Source: Fulvia fulva
Lineage: Eukaryota > Ascomycota > Dothideomycetes > Mycosphaerellales > Mycosphaerellaceae
NCBI RefSeq assembly: GCF_020509005.1
Contig: NC_063022.1
Span: 2,852,001 to 2,916,000, forward strand
Direction of reading: 5' to 3'
DNA: 64,000 nucleotides
The position numbers and the translations under genes were made by a program. Positions 42,687 through 53,233 of the stretch are shown here, one piece after another. How positions within the stretch are numbered: the stretch's first letter is position 1; every line of letters starts with the position of its first letter. Below the pieces are notes generated by a model. It was not told where the DNA came from and did no database searches. It saw only the letters and a list, made by a program, of their open reading frames with translations.

Positions 42687-44081
42687 CTACACCTCCTTCC
42701 CCTTCACCTCCCTCTGCAGCCAGACCTGCAACAACTCCCTCGTCCTCTTCTCCTCGTCCATCTCATCCATCATCTTACTCTCCCTCGACAAATGCACAAT
42801 CCCAAACCCGACCTCGATACAAATCAGCAAAATAATCGTCCACTCCAACATACTCGAATGCTTCTCACTAAGCCTCTGACTCAAAACTCCAGCAATCTCA
42901 CTGGCATAATCCATCTTCTCATTCAACACTTTAATCCTCACGCCCACGTCCAGTGCACGTCCGACCATTTCATAGTACCCCTCCAGGCCTAGCTCGTGGG
43001 GACTGTCCCAGAAGAGATCCGGTAAGCTGTCCGTAAGTTCGGAGTATAGGTTGAGCTGCGCGCGTATGAGGAGGAGCTCGCCGGTCTTTTGGAGGATTTG
43101 CGAGCGGTTTATCTTGAGTTTCTTGCCGGATGCGAGGGTTAGGGGGATGTTGCGGGTGGTGGAGAAGTAGTGGGAGAGGCTGTTTTCGAGGACGGCGAGT
43201 TTGGTGGAGCGGGCTAGGGCGGAGGAGAAGGCGATTTTGGCGAGGATTGTGTCGACTTCGGGGGTGCGGGATTCGTCGTTGTCGAGAATGGCACTTTCTG
43301 GGCTGCTGTCGAGGTTGTAGTGGTCACTAGGTTTGGTGCCCAATATGATCGTGTCCCCGATGATGCGGCTGCTTTCTTTGGACTCGTCCTCGATATACTC
43401 TAGATCTTCAATCTCCATCTTGTCGAGGTGTCCTGTGTCACCAGCGGCGACTGGCAGGTATCTCGTCACAATCTTTCGTGCGAGCAGTTCCGGGACATTC
43501 CAAGTCACGACACATCCACTAGGAAAGACGAATACATCGCCCGCACCTTGTGGTCTCTCTCCGCCGCTGTCTTGCTCTTTGACAACAGAGTTCTGCGTTT
43601 GGAAGTGCAAGACCTGAGGGAAGAGGCGTGTCCCGCATGGGTCTGGCGCATGTCCTTCTCGCTGCAGCTCCCACCTCGCCCTGCTCAGGTTGTATGTTTC
43701 TGCTGCGCAGTATGCTGTCACATCTTTGGTGTCTGCTTCCGGATGGACATATCGTGTCTTTCCACTTCTTCGGACCACCAGTCTCGATCTCTGAGCATCT
43801 AATGCCACCTTCCGTAGCGAGTTCTTGGTCGCATGCTTTGTCGCGGCTTTGCGCTTTGGGTGCTGGCCATCGTCCTGCCGCGATGTTCGACTGGACGTGA
43901 AGTGATTGCGGGGCATCTTGCGCGCGTGAGCTGCAGATGTCGATGCCATCGTCGTAGCAGAGCGGAAAGGCAAAGCGGTGGCAGAGCCGGCGCCGATGCT
44001 TTGGAGAGGCGGCGATGCGGTCGTCCAGCTCCGGCTTGCTATGACGGCGAAGCCTGCCAACGTCGCAGCCTGATTGTGCAT
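42687..44081 (-). CDS. RMND1/Rmd1-like DUF155 protein, predicted mitochondrial
   Basis: An intronless 464-residue protein from ATG 44081 (the longer frame to 44216 begins with GTG). The N-terminus MHNQAATLAGFAVIASRS, rich in Ser, Arg and Ala with no acidic residue for about 60 positions, fits a mitochondrial presequence. The DUF155 domain follows: TAYCAAETYNL (about 122), GDVFVFPSGCVVTWNVPE (about 181), then FSSALARSTKLAVLENSL (about 285) and a C-terminal helical part with LFWDSPHELGLEGYYEMVGR. A single membrane segment near residues 414-429 (WTIILLICIEVGFGIV) and a charged tail complete the family layout. Relatives (yeast Rmd1/Rmd8, human RMND1) are membrane-anchored; RMND1 supports mitochondrial translation. 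Its 5' end faces VPS41 across 211 bp. Confidence 0.88.
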   Translation of the reverse strand: MHNQAATLAGFAVIASRSWTTASPPLQSIGAGSATALPFRSATTMASTSAAHARKMPRNHFTSSRTSRQDDGQHPKRKAATKHATKNSLRKVALDAQRSRLVVRRSGKTRYVHPEADTKDVTAYCAAETYNLSRARWELQREGHAPDPCGTRLFPQVLHFQTQNSVVKEQDSGGERPQGAGDVFVFPSGCVVTWNVPELLARKIVTRYLPVAAGDTGHLDKMEIEDLEYIEDESKESSRIIGDTIILGTKPSDHYNLDSSPESAILDNDESRTPEVDTILAKIAFSSALARSTKLAVLENSLSHYFSTTRNIPLTLASGKKLKINRSQILQKTGELLLIRAQLNLYSELTDSLPDLFWDSPHELGLEGYYEMVGRALDVGVRIKVLNEKMDYASEIAGVLSQRLSEKHSSMLEWTIILLICIEVGFGIVHLSRESKMMDEMDEEKRTRELLQVWLQREVKGKEV

Positions 44082-44292
44082 GCTGTGGTATGTATCTATG
44101 CAGACGAGCAATGTGCACTTGTGTGTCGATCGTCGGCAACATTGAAGCATCCTCGCGTCGTGGTGAAGCTCAACGTGGACATCACCGAAGCTGCCACCCA
44201 GCTCCACAGCTTCCACCGCCGCGAGACCTCCACGCGACCCACTCCCACCGCCTTCACGGGCTCACGGGAGCACTCCTCTCGATGCCTGCAGC
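44082..44292. promoter_or_regulatory. Short divergent promoter region between RMND1-like gene and VPS41
   Basis: 211 bp separate the two start codons. It contains GC-rich and CACCC-like tracts (CCGCGAGACC, GACCCACTCCCACC near 44215-44250) and no TATA box. A shared bidirectional promoter is inferred from spacing only. Confidence 0.5.
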
Positions 44293-47200
44293 ATGTCTGC
44301 TGCTCGTTTCATGACGGCAACGGAGAGTGACACCTCCACACACAACACGAACCATGACCGAATGCCCGACTCCGCCGCCGCCGCCTCTGCCAACGATGGC
44401 GACGAGGAGGAGGAGGAAGAAGAAGAGGACGACGACGACGACGACGACGATGAGCCCAAGCTGAAGTATGCCAGGCTGACGGGAAGCCTGGCAAACGCAT
44501 ACCGCAACGCCGACTCTACCTCTGCCTTTGCCGTGGTGGGCGACAAGATGGTCGTGGGCACACACAATGGGAGCATACACGCCTTGGCTGTGCCTGCGCT
44601 GGAGAGCCTGCGAACGTATCGCGCCCACCAGGCGACAGTCACGAGCATATCGATCAGTCCAGTACCACCAGCTCCAGTGCTGGTGAGGCGTGAAACAGGC
44701 AGTGCGGCCATGCTGTCAAGTCCTCCGCCAAGCAGCAAAGGCATACCGGCACCAACAAGGACGAGGACGGGCGTGAGCAACTCTAGGACCCCTCCGAGAC
44801 AGCAGGAACCCGTCCCGAATACGCCCAACAACCAGATCTACATCGCGACGAGCTCTTTGGACGGCCATGTCTGTGTCTCATCTTTGATGGATCCAGCGCA
44901 CGTACAGCTGCGGAACTTTGCGAGACCAGTCAATGCGGTGGCTCTCAGTCCGGACTACGAAAACGACAAGACGTATCTCTCTGGTGGTCTAGCAGGAAGC
45001 TTAATACTAACAGTGGGAGGAAAGGCCGGTGTCAGTACGGACGCAAACACGAACAGCGCCGCAGCAGCAGCCTCGGGCTGGCTAGGATCAATAGGCCTGG
45101 GAAGCAATACTGGGTCCGACAAGAGCCTGCATTCGGGTGAGGGAGCCATCAACAGCATCAAATGGAGTCACAGCGGGAAATGGGTTGTTTGGGTGAATGA
45201 GGAGGGCATAAAGATCATGCGAAGTCATCTGAAGCTGGGGAGTGAAGATCAGGAAGACGCGTGGAGACGGATAGCACATGCGGCGCGACCGAATCGCAAA
45301 GGCTGGGAAGATATGGCTGGAGTGTGGAAGGGCAGATGTGAATGGATCGATGAGAAGACGCTGGAATCAGATGATCTTACAACCGGAGGTGGACATGACA
45401 ATGCGCTGGATGCACAGGTCACCAACGGCAACGATCCCGTGCGGTCAAGGACATCCACAAAAGGCAAGAAGGTTGAGAAACTGCTGGTCGGGTGGGGAGA
45501 TACTGCTTGGGTTCTCCACGTCCAGACTGGAAGCTCGACCGCACAAGGCCCAAACGCAAAACGACAGATTGGAAGTGCAGACATCATTCACAAGCTTCAG
45601 TTCCGCGACTGTATCATATCTGGAATCAGCTTTTACACCCCGTCATTGCTCGCAATCCTGGCATACCGCACGAGAGACGATGACGATCATCTCATCAACG
45701 CCCCTCACAGTGTTGGCAAAGGTGCCAAGGATGATACACCTCGCAAGGCAAGACAGCACAGACATACAAGTCTGGCACCCCAGCTTCGACTGGTGAATGT
45801 CGTCAACGGGGAGGAAGTTGAGCTTGACGAACTGTCAAGGATATCGCGCTACGAGACGCTATCTGCACAGGACTATCATCTCGGTGCACTCTACATGCCT
45901 CCGCCGTTGCCGGATAAAGCAGCGAAAGAGCAGACCCGAGGAAAGTTGGAGGACATCTGGGATGTTACCAAGAACGCGACGGTTCAGACCTTAACAGTCG
46001 GTGGCTACGCGACTCGTATGTTCTCGTCAGGTGCCAGCATCATGAGTGGGAGCAGCGATGGGCGCGGCACGAATGGCAGAACAGGATCCTTCAGGCGGCA
46101 GGGATCTGTACAAGACGTCACGCCTACTCCAGAAGTGACGAGACGACCAGTTGATGCGCATCCTTATACGCTGGAACCTGGTCTGAAGCTTTTCATCCAC
46201 AGTCCGTACGATTGCGTGTTGGCTGTCAAGCGAGAGCTGTCGGACCACTTAGAGTGGCTGCTTGAGCATCAACAGTATGGCGAGGCGTGGCAGCTCATTG
46301 ACGAACATCCCGAAGCTGTGGATACATCTGCCTCTGATCTACAGTCTTCCACATCCCAGCCAAGCTCACCCATAAAATCTGGCGTCGGTCAGAATGGAAG
46401 TCTGGCTGATTTCTTCGCCGACGAGAACAGCTCACAATCGACAGGTGTGAATGCCCTACGAGCACACAACTCCACCGCACAGAAAGAGAAGCGCCGTATT
46501 GGAGATCTTTGGATGCAGCAGCTTGTCTCTGACAACGAGTGGGAGGAAGCTGGTAAGATTGCCGGCAAAGTCCTAGGCACCAGCAGTAGGTGGGAGCATT
46601 GGGTCTGGACTTTCGCTCAAGCAGACAAGTTTGACGAGATCACGCCATACATACCCTCGACTGCCCTGAAGCCGCCACTTCCTACTCTGGTGTACGAGGT
46701 CATCCTGGGACATTACATTGGGAAAGACCGTGAACGACTGAGCAAGCTACTTGATGTATGGGATCCGGATCTGTTTGATGTCAAAAGTGTCATCTCGGCT
46801 ATCGAAGACCGCCTTGAGAGTGGCGAGGTCACCGAGGACGGCACGGAGCATGGCATCCAAGGTCGAGATTGGCGCATTCTTATGGAAGCGCTGGCACGAC
46901 TGTACTTCGCGGATGGTCGAGCAAGAGATGCCTTGCGTTGCTACATTGCGCTTCAAGACGCCGAGAAAGCTTTCAGTTTGATACGGGAAGAGAAGCTGAT
47001 GGATGTCGTGGTCGATGATGTGCCTGGCTTGGTGATGCTACGGATCAGCCGCGAGCAGATGCGTTCAGCACCGCTTTCCGAGCTTGAAGAGGCGAGCTCA
47101 GAAGCCATACAGCTATTGATTGACGAGGCACATCGCGGGACAGTACCTGTGATCTCTGTTGTCCAGCAGCTGACACGAAAGGGCGACAATTTCCAGCCAT

Positions 47201-48318
47201 TTCTCTTCTTCTATTTCCGAACCTTATGGAAGACTGGTCCATCAACAAAAGCCCCGGCCCCCTTCCGAAGAGGCGGACCATTCGACACGCGCAAAGAAGA
47301 AAGCCACGCCATGGTCGAAGATCATGCCGATCTGGCAGTCAAGCTCTTTGCCGAGTACGACCGCGACCTACTATACAACTTCGTCAAGGCCAGTCAAATG
47401 TACAGCTACGACAAAGCTGCTGAGATCTGCGAGCGAAGACACTACATTCCAGAGTTGGTTCACATCCTGAGCAAGACCGGGCAGACTAAGCGAGCGCTGT
47501 ACTTGATCATTGGTGAGCTAGGTGATGTGAGCCAAGCTATCAGCTTCGCGAAAGAGAACCCTGACCTCTGGAATGATCTACTCGACTACTCGATGGATAA
47601 GCCGTCCTTCATCAAAGGTCTGCTAGAAGAAGTAGGTGCCGCTGCAGCATTCAATCCCATCGATGTCGTGCGCAGGATCCCGGAAGGTCTCGAGGTTGAA
47701 GGTCTCAAACAAGGCATCCAGCGCCTTGTTCGGGAGTTCGAGATCCAGATGTCGATATCTGAAGGCGTAGCGAAGGTCCTCCGCGGTGAAGTTGGCATGG
47801 GCATGGACACTTTGCGTGCCGGCCGTAAGAAGGGCGTCCGCTTCGAAGTGGTGCATGAGAGCCCAACAGACGTTGACCTCGCTGTCCACGATCCGCCGAC
47901 AAAAGTGCCCAAAGATGGCGAAAGCCTCCCAGTGCCTAAACGCAAGGCAGAGAAGCCGGTTGCTAAGCAAGTCAAGCCAGGACATTGCGTTGGTTGCAGC
48001 GAGCCTTTCCGTGAAGATGGTGAGTCATCTCTATCATCCCAACCACTAAACTTTGCCACTGATCATTTCCCAGACAAAGAAACTCTCATCGGCTTCGCCT
48101 GCGGGCACGTATACCACCTCTCCTGCCTGCTCGACGCAAACCCAGACACGAACAAGAAAGAGGCGGACAACGTTCTTGATCAACTCGCCACAGCCGCGGA
48201 AGAAGATGACGGTGGGTATGGTGGCCGGAGCGTGGGTGGGAAAGTGGCGCATGCGCACATCATCAATAGTGTTGTCAAGGGAGGCTGTCAGCATTGTATC
48301 ATTCCAGAGGGCGCTTGA
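44293..48318 (+). CDS. VPS41: VPS41, HOPS vacuolar tethering subunit, 2 exons
   Basis: A large trafficking protein (1341 codons if unspliced; 1323 aa after removing a 54-nt GT-AG intron, 48020-48073). Layout: an N-terminal acidic run (EEEEEEEEDDDDDDDD, residues about 38-53); a WD40-like beta-propeller with KYARLTGSLANAYRNADSTS near 57; a clathrin-heavy-chain-type helical repeat region from about residue 640 (WLLEHQQYGEAWQLIDEHPE, LYLIIGELGDVSQAISFAKE); and a C-terminal RING-H2 zinc finger (CVGCSEPFRED...ACGHVYHLSC...CQHC). Vps41 is the HOPS subunit that binds Ypt7/Rab7 and AP-3 and tethers vesicles to the vacuole. The frame is fully open. Start choice is the first ATG; an ATG at codon 24 is possible. 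Confidence 0.9.
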   Translation: MSAARFMTATESDTSTHNTNHDRMPDSAAAASANDGDEEEEEEEEDDDDDDDDEPKLKYARLTGSLANAYRNADSTSAFAVVGDKMVVGTHNGSIHALAVPALESLRTYRAHQATVTSISISPVPPAPVLVRRETGSAAMLSSPPPSSKGIPAPTRTRTGVSNSRTPPRQQEPVPNTPNNQIYIATSSLDGHVCVSSLMDPAHVQLRNFARPVNAVALSPDYENDKTYLSGGLAGSLILTVGGKAGVSTDANTNSAAAAASGWLGSIGLGSNTGSDKSLHSGEGAINSIKWSHSGKWVVWVNEEGIKIMRSHLKLGSEDQEDAWRRIAHAARPNRKGWEDMAGVWKGRCEWIDEKTLESDDLTTGGGHDNALDAQVTNGNDPVRSRTSTKGKKVEKLLVGWGDTAWVLHVQTGSSTAQGPNAKRQIGSADIIHKLQFRDCIISGISFYTPSLLAILAYRTRDDDDHLINAPHSVGKGAKDDTPRKARQHRHTSLAPQLRLVNVVNGEEVELDELSRISRYETLSAQDYHLGALYMPPPLPDKAAKEQTRGKLEDIWDVTKNATVQTLTVGGYATRMFSSGASIMSGSSDGRGTNGRTGSFRRQGSVQDVTPTPEVTRRPVDAHPYTLEPGLKLFIHSPYDCVLAVKRELSDHLEWLLEHQQYGEAWQLIDEHPEAVDTSASDLQSSTSQPSSPIKSGVGQNGSLADFFADENSSQSTGVNALRAHNSTAQKEKRRIGDLWMQQLVSDNEWEEAGKIAGKVLGTSSRWEHWVWTFAQADKFDEITPYIPSTALKPPLPTLVYEVILGHYIGKDRERLSKLLDVWDPDLFDVKSVISAIEDRLESGEVTEDGTEHGIQGRDWRILMEALARLYFADGRARDALRCYIALQDAEKAFSLIREEKLMDVVVDDVPGLVMLRISREQMRSAPLSELEEASSEAIQLLIDEAHRGTVPVISVVQQLTRKGDNFQPFLFFYFRTLWKTGPSTKAPAPFRRGGPFDTRKEESHAMVEDHADLAVKLFAEYDRDLLYNFVKASQMYSYDKAAEICERRHYIPELVHILSKTGQTKRALYLIIGELGDVSQAISFAKENPDLWNDLLDYSMDKPSFIKGLLEEVGAAAAFNPIDVVRRIPEGLEVEGLKQGIQRLVREFEIQMSISEGVAKVLRGEVGMGMDTLRAGRKKGVRFEVVHESPTDVDLAVHDPPTKVPKDGESLPVPKRKAEKPVAKQVKPGHCVGCSEPFREDGESSLSSQPLNFATDHFPDKETLIGFACGHVYHLSCLLDANPDTNKKEADNVLDQLATAAEEDDGGYGGRSVGGKVAHAHIINSVVKGGCQHCIIPEGA

Positions 48319-48509
48319 GGAAGTGGGAGGTTCGTACTTCGCTAGCGAGGCGTTTGGTGTTGATAGGGGAACGTGTTTGCAGGAGGGATTGGCTGCATGT
48401 GTGCGAGGAGTGGAGATACCCATGGTGGTTATATATTGTATATATGTGCAACGAAAACCAGAGCGATCGATTCAAGCCTTCAGAGCTTTCCCCTGCCGTC
48501 GGGGTCACC

Positions 48510-49397
48510 TAATGATCGGCTCTTGCCGTTCGTACGTAGTATTGAAATCCCGCATCGTCTCTTCTCGGCCTTTGTGGCTTTCGATGCAACAAGTCTATGG
48601 TAGAGGTATACATATATCTCTCGTCATTCCGGGGACGCCCTTCCGGCCAGGCTTCGGATGCTTCCACACTTCTACAGACCCACGTAAACTGCTGCTCGCC
48701 ACAGTGTATCAGTCGAGGCGAAAGAATGCGTTCCTGGGAGCACCAGCCACGACTCTGGAGGACGCTTTCTTCATGTTGTGAGGAGCCACTATCGTACCGG
48801 TCTCAGCGGGAATAGGAGTTTTTGCGGTCCGTAGACATCAGACTGCTCAGCATAGTGTCATGTAGCATAGGTGGTGATCCAAGCAGGATCTCGCTCAGCG
48901 AAGCACCCTTTGTCCCATGTGTCGGCTCTATCGGCAGCGATGGTGACGTTGGCTTGACCGTAGATGCGATGCATGTCCATGATTTCGTTCAGCTTATCGT
49001 CGTCATCATCTTGGATGATGCAGAGAGAATCGTCCCACGGATGACTGGAGCCAAATTTCGAGCGTGATGAGCATGGCTTCGTACACTGAGGGCTTCAGGG
49101 CCGCTGTCGGTATGGCTACCCTGTACTCATCGAGCCTTGCTAAAGTCAGTCTACCACTATCGCCCGGGAACCAGCGATGACTCAGTGGCGTATACTGTGG
49201 TCTACGGGTGTAGGCGCCGGGCTTGACTATCTGAAGTTGAGCATGAATGCTGTCACCGACTTTCTCGAGGTGGACCAGGCGGGTCGGACAGGATCTTCGG
49301 AGTCGTCAAGCTTCGAGCTCAGCTCATTGTTGCTGTCACGCCGTGCAGCGGACAACTGATCATAGCAAGCTTTGCACAACGTAGCTGGAACAGCCAT
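48510..49397 (-). pseudogene. HET-domain gene 2, heavily decayed
   Basis: No long frame survives, but the minus strand holds HET signatures in order. From ATG 49397: MAVPATLCKACYDQLSAA. Near 49,050-49,150: VAIPTAALKPSVYEAMLIT. After a frameshift near 49,050: DSLCIIQDDDDDKLNEIMDM followed by HRIYGQANVTIAA and WDKGCFAERDP. Near 48,640-48,740, in another frame: RGWCSQERILSPRL then IHCGEQQFTWVC. These match the parts of HET domains where a catalytic-like Asp/Cys pair (DSLCI) and the 'W-x-x-QE-x-LLSPR' block occur. At least one TAG and two frameshifts lie between blocks. The right end is approximate. It lies next to HET gene 3 on the same strand. Confidence 0.7.
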
Positions 49398-49547
49398 CAG
49401 TGTGAGAAGTGAGATGGGTGAGCGGACAACACTTGGACCTGAGATATGTGTGCGGGGAATAGTAAGCTGCAGGTATGCATTGCAAGTTTGGTCAGCTCGT
49501 GAATCCTACGCAAGCCTAACGTGCTCCGTGAAATAGTGAGCAAGATA

Positions 49548-51672
49548 CTACTGTGATCTAGAGGAGCTCTCGAAAGTCATGAGACCATTCCTGCACCTCC
49601 GTATGTTGATGACAACGATCTCCTGTGGTGATGTAGGTATCTTGAGTAAGCTCAGCTCGGCTTCAAGAGCGTTGCCATCGGCAAGACAGTGACTAGACTG
49701 TACTGCGTATCTGCGTCGGTCTTCAAACAGTCTATGCATCCTGATTCCATCAAGGCAGTCCCGCGATCTTTCTGTCGAAAAGTTCATGCGATAGACAAAA
49801 TCCCTTGGAGTTGTGCGTTCTGTTCTTCTCAAGTACAGCAACGCTTTCTCTTTCGACTCGACACACCGAGGGTCACTTATGGAAATATGTAGAACCATGG
49901 GCCTGGATGGCATATATCGCTTGACACGTGTGCAAGTGAGCGCGAGGTAGCCGAGAAATGGCATGCCTGGACCTTTGTCATAGCGCCATGAGTATATTTT
50001 GAAAGATTGTGTCGAGATGTCCCAGTGATCCAAAGGGTAAACCCTATCCAAACGCAATTTTTTCTTGAAAGAACAAGCCTGGCACATGACTACTGTCATT
50101 GGTTACCTTCGAACGCGCGTCGGACGAATCGGACGAAACACTTGCACAGGCGAGATCTGTATCCTCGAGGTCAACACGCCGCCCTTCCAGCCTGATAGCC
50201 ACTCGGATCCCTATTCGAGTGTCATCCGGAAAGGGGTTCGGGAAGGGGCTCATGAAGTCGCCGAGCATTGAATTCGAGAACAGAATCGTAACACTGTTGT
50301 ACTGGAACTTGGAGGCAGTCACCGCGTCCACTTCAGTAATCCTTTTGTGGGTGAAATCACCCTCCACAACAAAGATCTCCTGATCTGTCGCTCCTACATG
50401 GCGAAGTCGTAAAGCGAGCATTATCAGCCAGTCGCCTGAGTAGCAATGTATCAGTGCCAAAACTTCTCGACTTGCGTGGTCACCAACTATCTTCCCGTTG
50501 ATACCGTCATATATTGGAAGGGCGTGACAGGGGATTTGCATACGAACCCCAACGTTGTTGACTTCGTGGACGCATCTTAGATCAAATTGAGCTTGCGTGG
50601 TGTTACCTCGATTGCGGAAACCGGCAGCGGATGGTGCTAGCAATGCCTGCTTTGTTGGGCCCCGTGGAAGGTCCCCTTGGACATGGTCCCAAGCGAAGAT
50701 GGTGTGGTCAATGCGCGTCCTCAGTATCTCCTGCTGTAGCCTGAGGAAGGCTCGTGGGCCTTCTCCATACAAAACAGGCATGTTGACATCGGAAAACCCA
50801 AGCAGGCAGTACGCCTCGTCCTCGATGCGCGTAAGTCGGCGTCCAGCAGCCCATGACATGCGCTGCGCAACACTGAATTCCTCGAAAAACGCTGTGACCT
50901 TCTCACGGAGAGCTTGCAACAAAACATGCTCAATAGTGGCGTAGAGCCTCATGGTGGAGGATCCAGGATCTAGATGTCTTGCTGTGAGCCACTCTCTTTC
51001 GATAATGACCTTTCGTGGTATGTTACATGCCTGGGCTATGAGATGTGCCATCGACCCACGGTGTCCAAGGTATTCCCAGCATTGGCTAAAGAACTGTACA
51101 TCGTGCGGAGCCAACAGTTCTTGCAATGTCCATCCGCATGTGAACCATCGTGCGTGTGTGACCTCCAGCCATTGGACCGGGGGATCTTTGCATATCCATG
51201 TCGCTGCGTTGGACAAGTATGAGACTGGATCCCGCCGCTTGTAGTCCGATAGGAAGGTGTGGTCGGGTTTCAAAATATCGCGAGAACCGTGTTCCATGCC
51301 AGTATGGCGAATCAGGGCCTCAGTGATGTCAGGCACATCATCGAGGTATACATAGCAGACCGCCGAATCTCGGTACCACCTGAACATAGAATTGATGGCC
51401 TCCGCAAGCTCCGCACTGCTGGACTTACCGATGCAACAAGTGTCCGCCCAGACCCATTGGAGCCCATGTGCATTCGCCTGCAGGATCGTGTGCTCTATTT
51501 TCTTCCAGCCATGCTTTGCCCATGCCCGGTGGAGGTCTGCGAGGTCTGAACTTAGGACTTCATCCTCTGGAGACATCCATGTATGAGACAGAATGGCTTA
51601 TTCAGGACGCTCTGTTTCACTGGGAGACGTCTTGAGGTATGGCCGCTCGGCGTCTGCGAAGAGAAGGCGCAT
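49548..51672 (-). pseudogene. HET-domain gene 3, with an early TAA and a late frameshift
   Basis: ATG 51672 gives MRLLFADAERPYLKTSPSET then TAA at 51598-51600 exactly where the conserved Tyr of the (Y)AILSHTW motif should be. The same frame continues AILSHTWMSPEDEV and WVWADTCCIGKSSSAE, then MFRWYRDSAVCYVYLDDV, ARWFTCGWTLQELLAP, and RRLTRIEDEAYCLLGFSDVN with MPVLYGEGPRAFLRLQQEIL. That is the full HET domain of the HET-E type. Translation could restart at ATG 51576, losing only the first strand. The frame ends at 50044; coding-like sequence continues in another frame to 49548 (KKLRLDRVYPLDHWDIS), across an A6 run near 50060. There is no NACHT or WD repeat region. Confidence 0.8.
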
Positions 51673-52105
51673 TGTTGACGATCGCGCGGAGCTCGGGTTT
51701 GCAAATGATGTCGAAGCTCACTCTTGACACCGCTAGCTCGCTTTCTTGATCTGTAGAGTCATGTTGCTGGATCCGTAGGAAGTGGCCGCATGGTGCTCTG
51801 CAAATGGTAGTTCAAGCCTGTTATTGAGCTGAGCTGAGCTGAAAAGCCCGGCGTCACAGCATGCGTAGCTACCCAATGCGTCTGAATCTGCGTGGGCATC
51901 GGCTGTTTGTGCGACCAGACCTGCAGCCAATCAATGACACGAGCATGGTTTGTGTAGGGTGGGGGGATATTCAGCATCATTTTATACAGATCCTACTGCA
52001 TTGAAATACCGCACTGGCAATGCCCTTCGCAGTGCTCTGACAGCAGCCATCCCACTCTTGTACGCCAAACGCCATCGCCAATGCATCATAGACCGCGTTG
52101 TACAT
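51673..52105. other. Intergenic between HET gene 3 and GAR1, no supported gene
   Basis: Contains a small GAGCTGAGCTGAGCTG repeat near 51826-51841. Probably includes the GAR1 3' UTR. Confidence 0.45.
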
Positions 52106-52815
52106 CTAGTATCCCCTACCTCTGGGCGCACCTCTTCCTCGGCCGCCAAAGCCACCGCCACCACCTCGGGAGAAGCCACCGCTGCCAGAGAAGCCACCCC
52201 TGCTTCCGCCTCTTGCACCGCCCCTGCCTCTGTCACCGCCGAATCCACCCCGTCCTCTTGGCGCTCCACGTCCACCCCTGCTGAATCCTCCGCCTCGTCC
52301 ACCGCGGCCGCGATCACCACCTGCACCCTTTGGCTTCTTGACCTTGGGCGCGCCGGGCGGAGGCTTGGGCTTGGGCAGGAACTTCTCGAGCGGTAGGAGC
52401 TTGTCGCCGCCAATGTAGACCTTGTCGCCAGTCTTGAACGATGTTGCCTGGATTCCTTCCTGTGGCTTGATTGTGAAGTAGACTTGGTTGAGTGGGCCGA
52501 GGATCTCGTCAACTTTGCCGATCGGGGTCTTGTTCTCGAGGTAGATGGGGGCGTTGAAGTAGGGAATCTTGACGTTTACGGACTCGCAGACCATTTCGCC
52601 TTCGGTTGCGTGCATGAATTGGCCCATTTCTGGGAAGATGTTAGTGGTGGAACCTAAGACACCTACAATTCGCCGCGCATACCGTAGACTTGGTCTGGAG
52701 GTCCGTATGGCTGCTGGAACCCTCCACGACCGCCTCGAAATCCACCTCTTCCACCAGCGTCTCCTCCGCCGCCTCTGCTAAATCCTCCGCCTCGTCCTCG
52801 ACCGCGGAACGACAT
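52106..52815 (-). CDS. GAR1: GAR1, H/ACA snoRNP subunit, 2 exons
   Basis: A 218-residue nucleolar protein of the H/ACA ribonucleoprotein that guides pseudouridylation of rRNA, with Cbf5, Nhp2 and Nop10. Exon 1 runs 52815-52683 and exon 2 52629-52106. The 53-nt GT-AG intron (52630-52682) splits the GAA codon before [12 protein letters not shown]. An N-terminal Gly/Arg-rich domain ([18 protein letters not shown]) is followed by the conserved core ([56 protein letters not shown]) and a long C-terminal RGG domain. All family features and length are normal. Confidence 0.95.
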
Positions 52816-53233
52816 TTTGCAGTGCTGTTATGCTCTGTGCGAGCTTTCGTAGGATCGGGGTGTCGGTCGGATGCGTCTAGAAAGACGCTGGCGCTCGGTA
52901 CTCGACTCTGTGCATGCAGAGACTGCTAGTGAAGGATGTCGATGTCGTTGGAGTTGCTGCAATGCTCAATCGCAGCTTTCATTCGGAAAGCTCTTGCCAG
53001 AAATTCGACCGCGGAGCTTGAAACCTTAGCCACTAGTGCGGGCGAAAACGTGACTTCGCGGAGCTAACGCGTGAAAACTCTTCTACGCGCACATCTTGGT
53101 ATCGCCACGTCAAATCAGCAATCTGGTCGACATCCTGTCGTCAACGACGTGTTGTGCCGCTGACGATGCAGTATATACTGCTGAAGCCCGCTACCACACG
53201 TCGTCTCTCGCGGACCCAAACGGCATCGCCAGC
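52816..53233. promoter_or_regulatory. Divergent upstream region between GAR1 and the NSUN4-like gene
   Basis: 418 bp between the two ATGs. The plus-strand open frame extends upstream to 53096 but begins with TTG, so that part is treated as 5' leader. No TATA box is evident. Confidence 0.45.
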
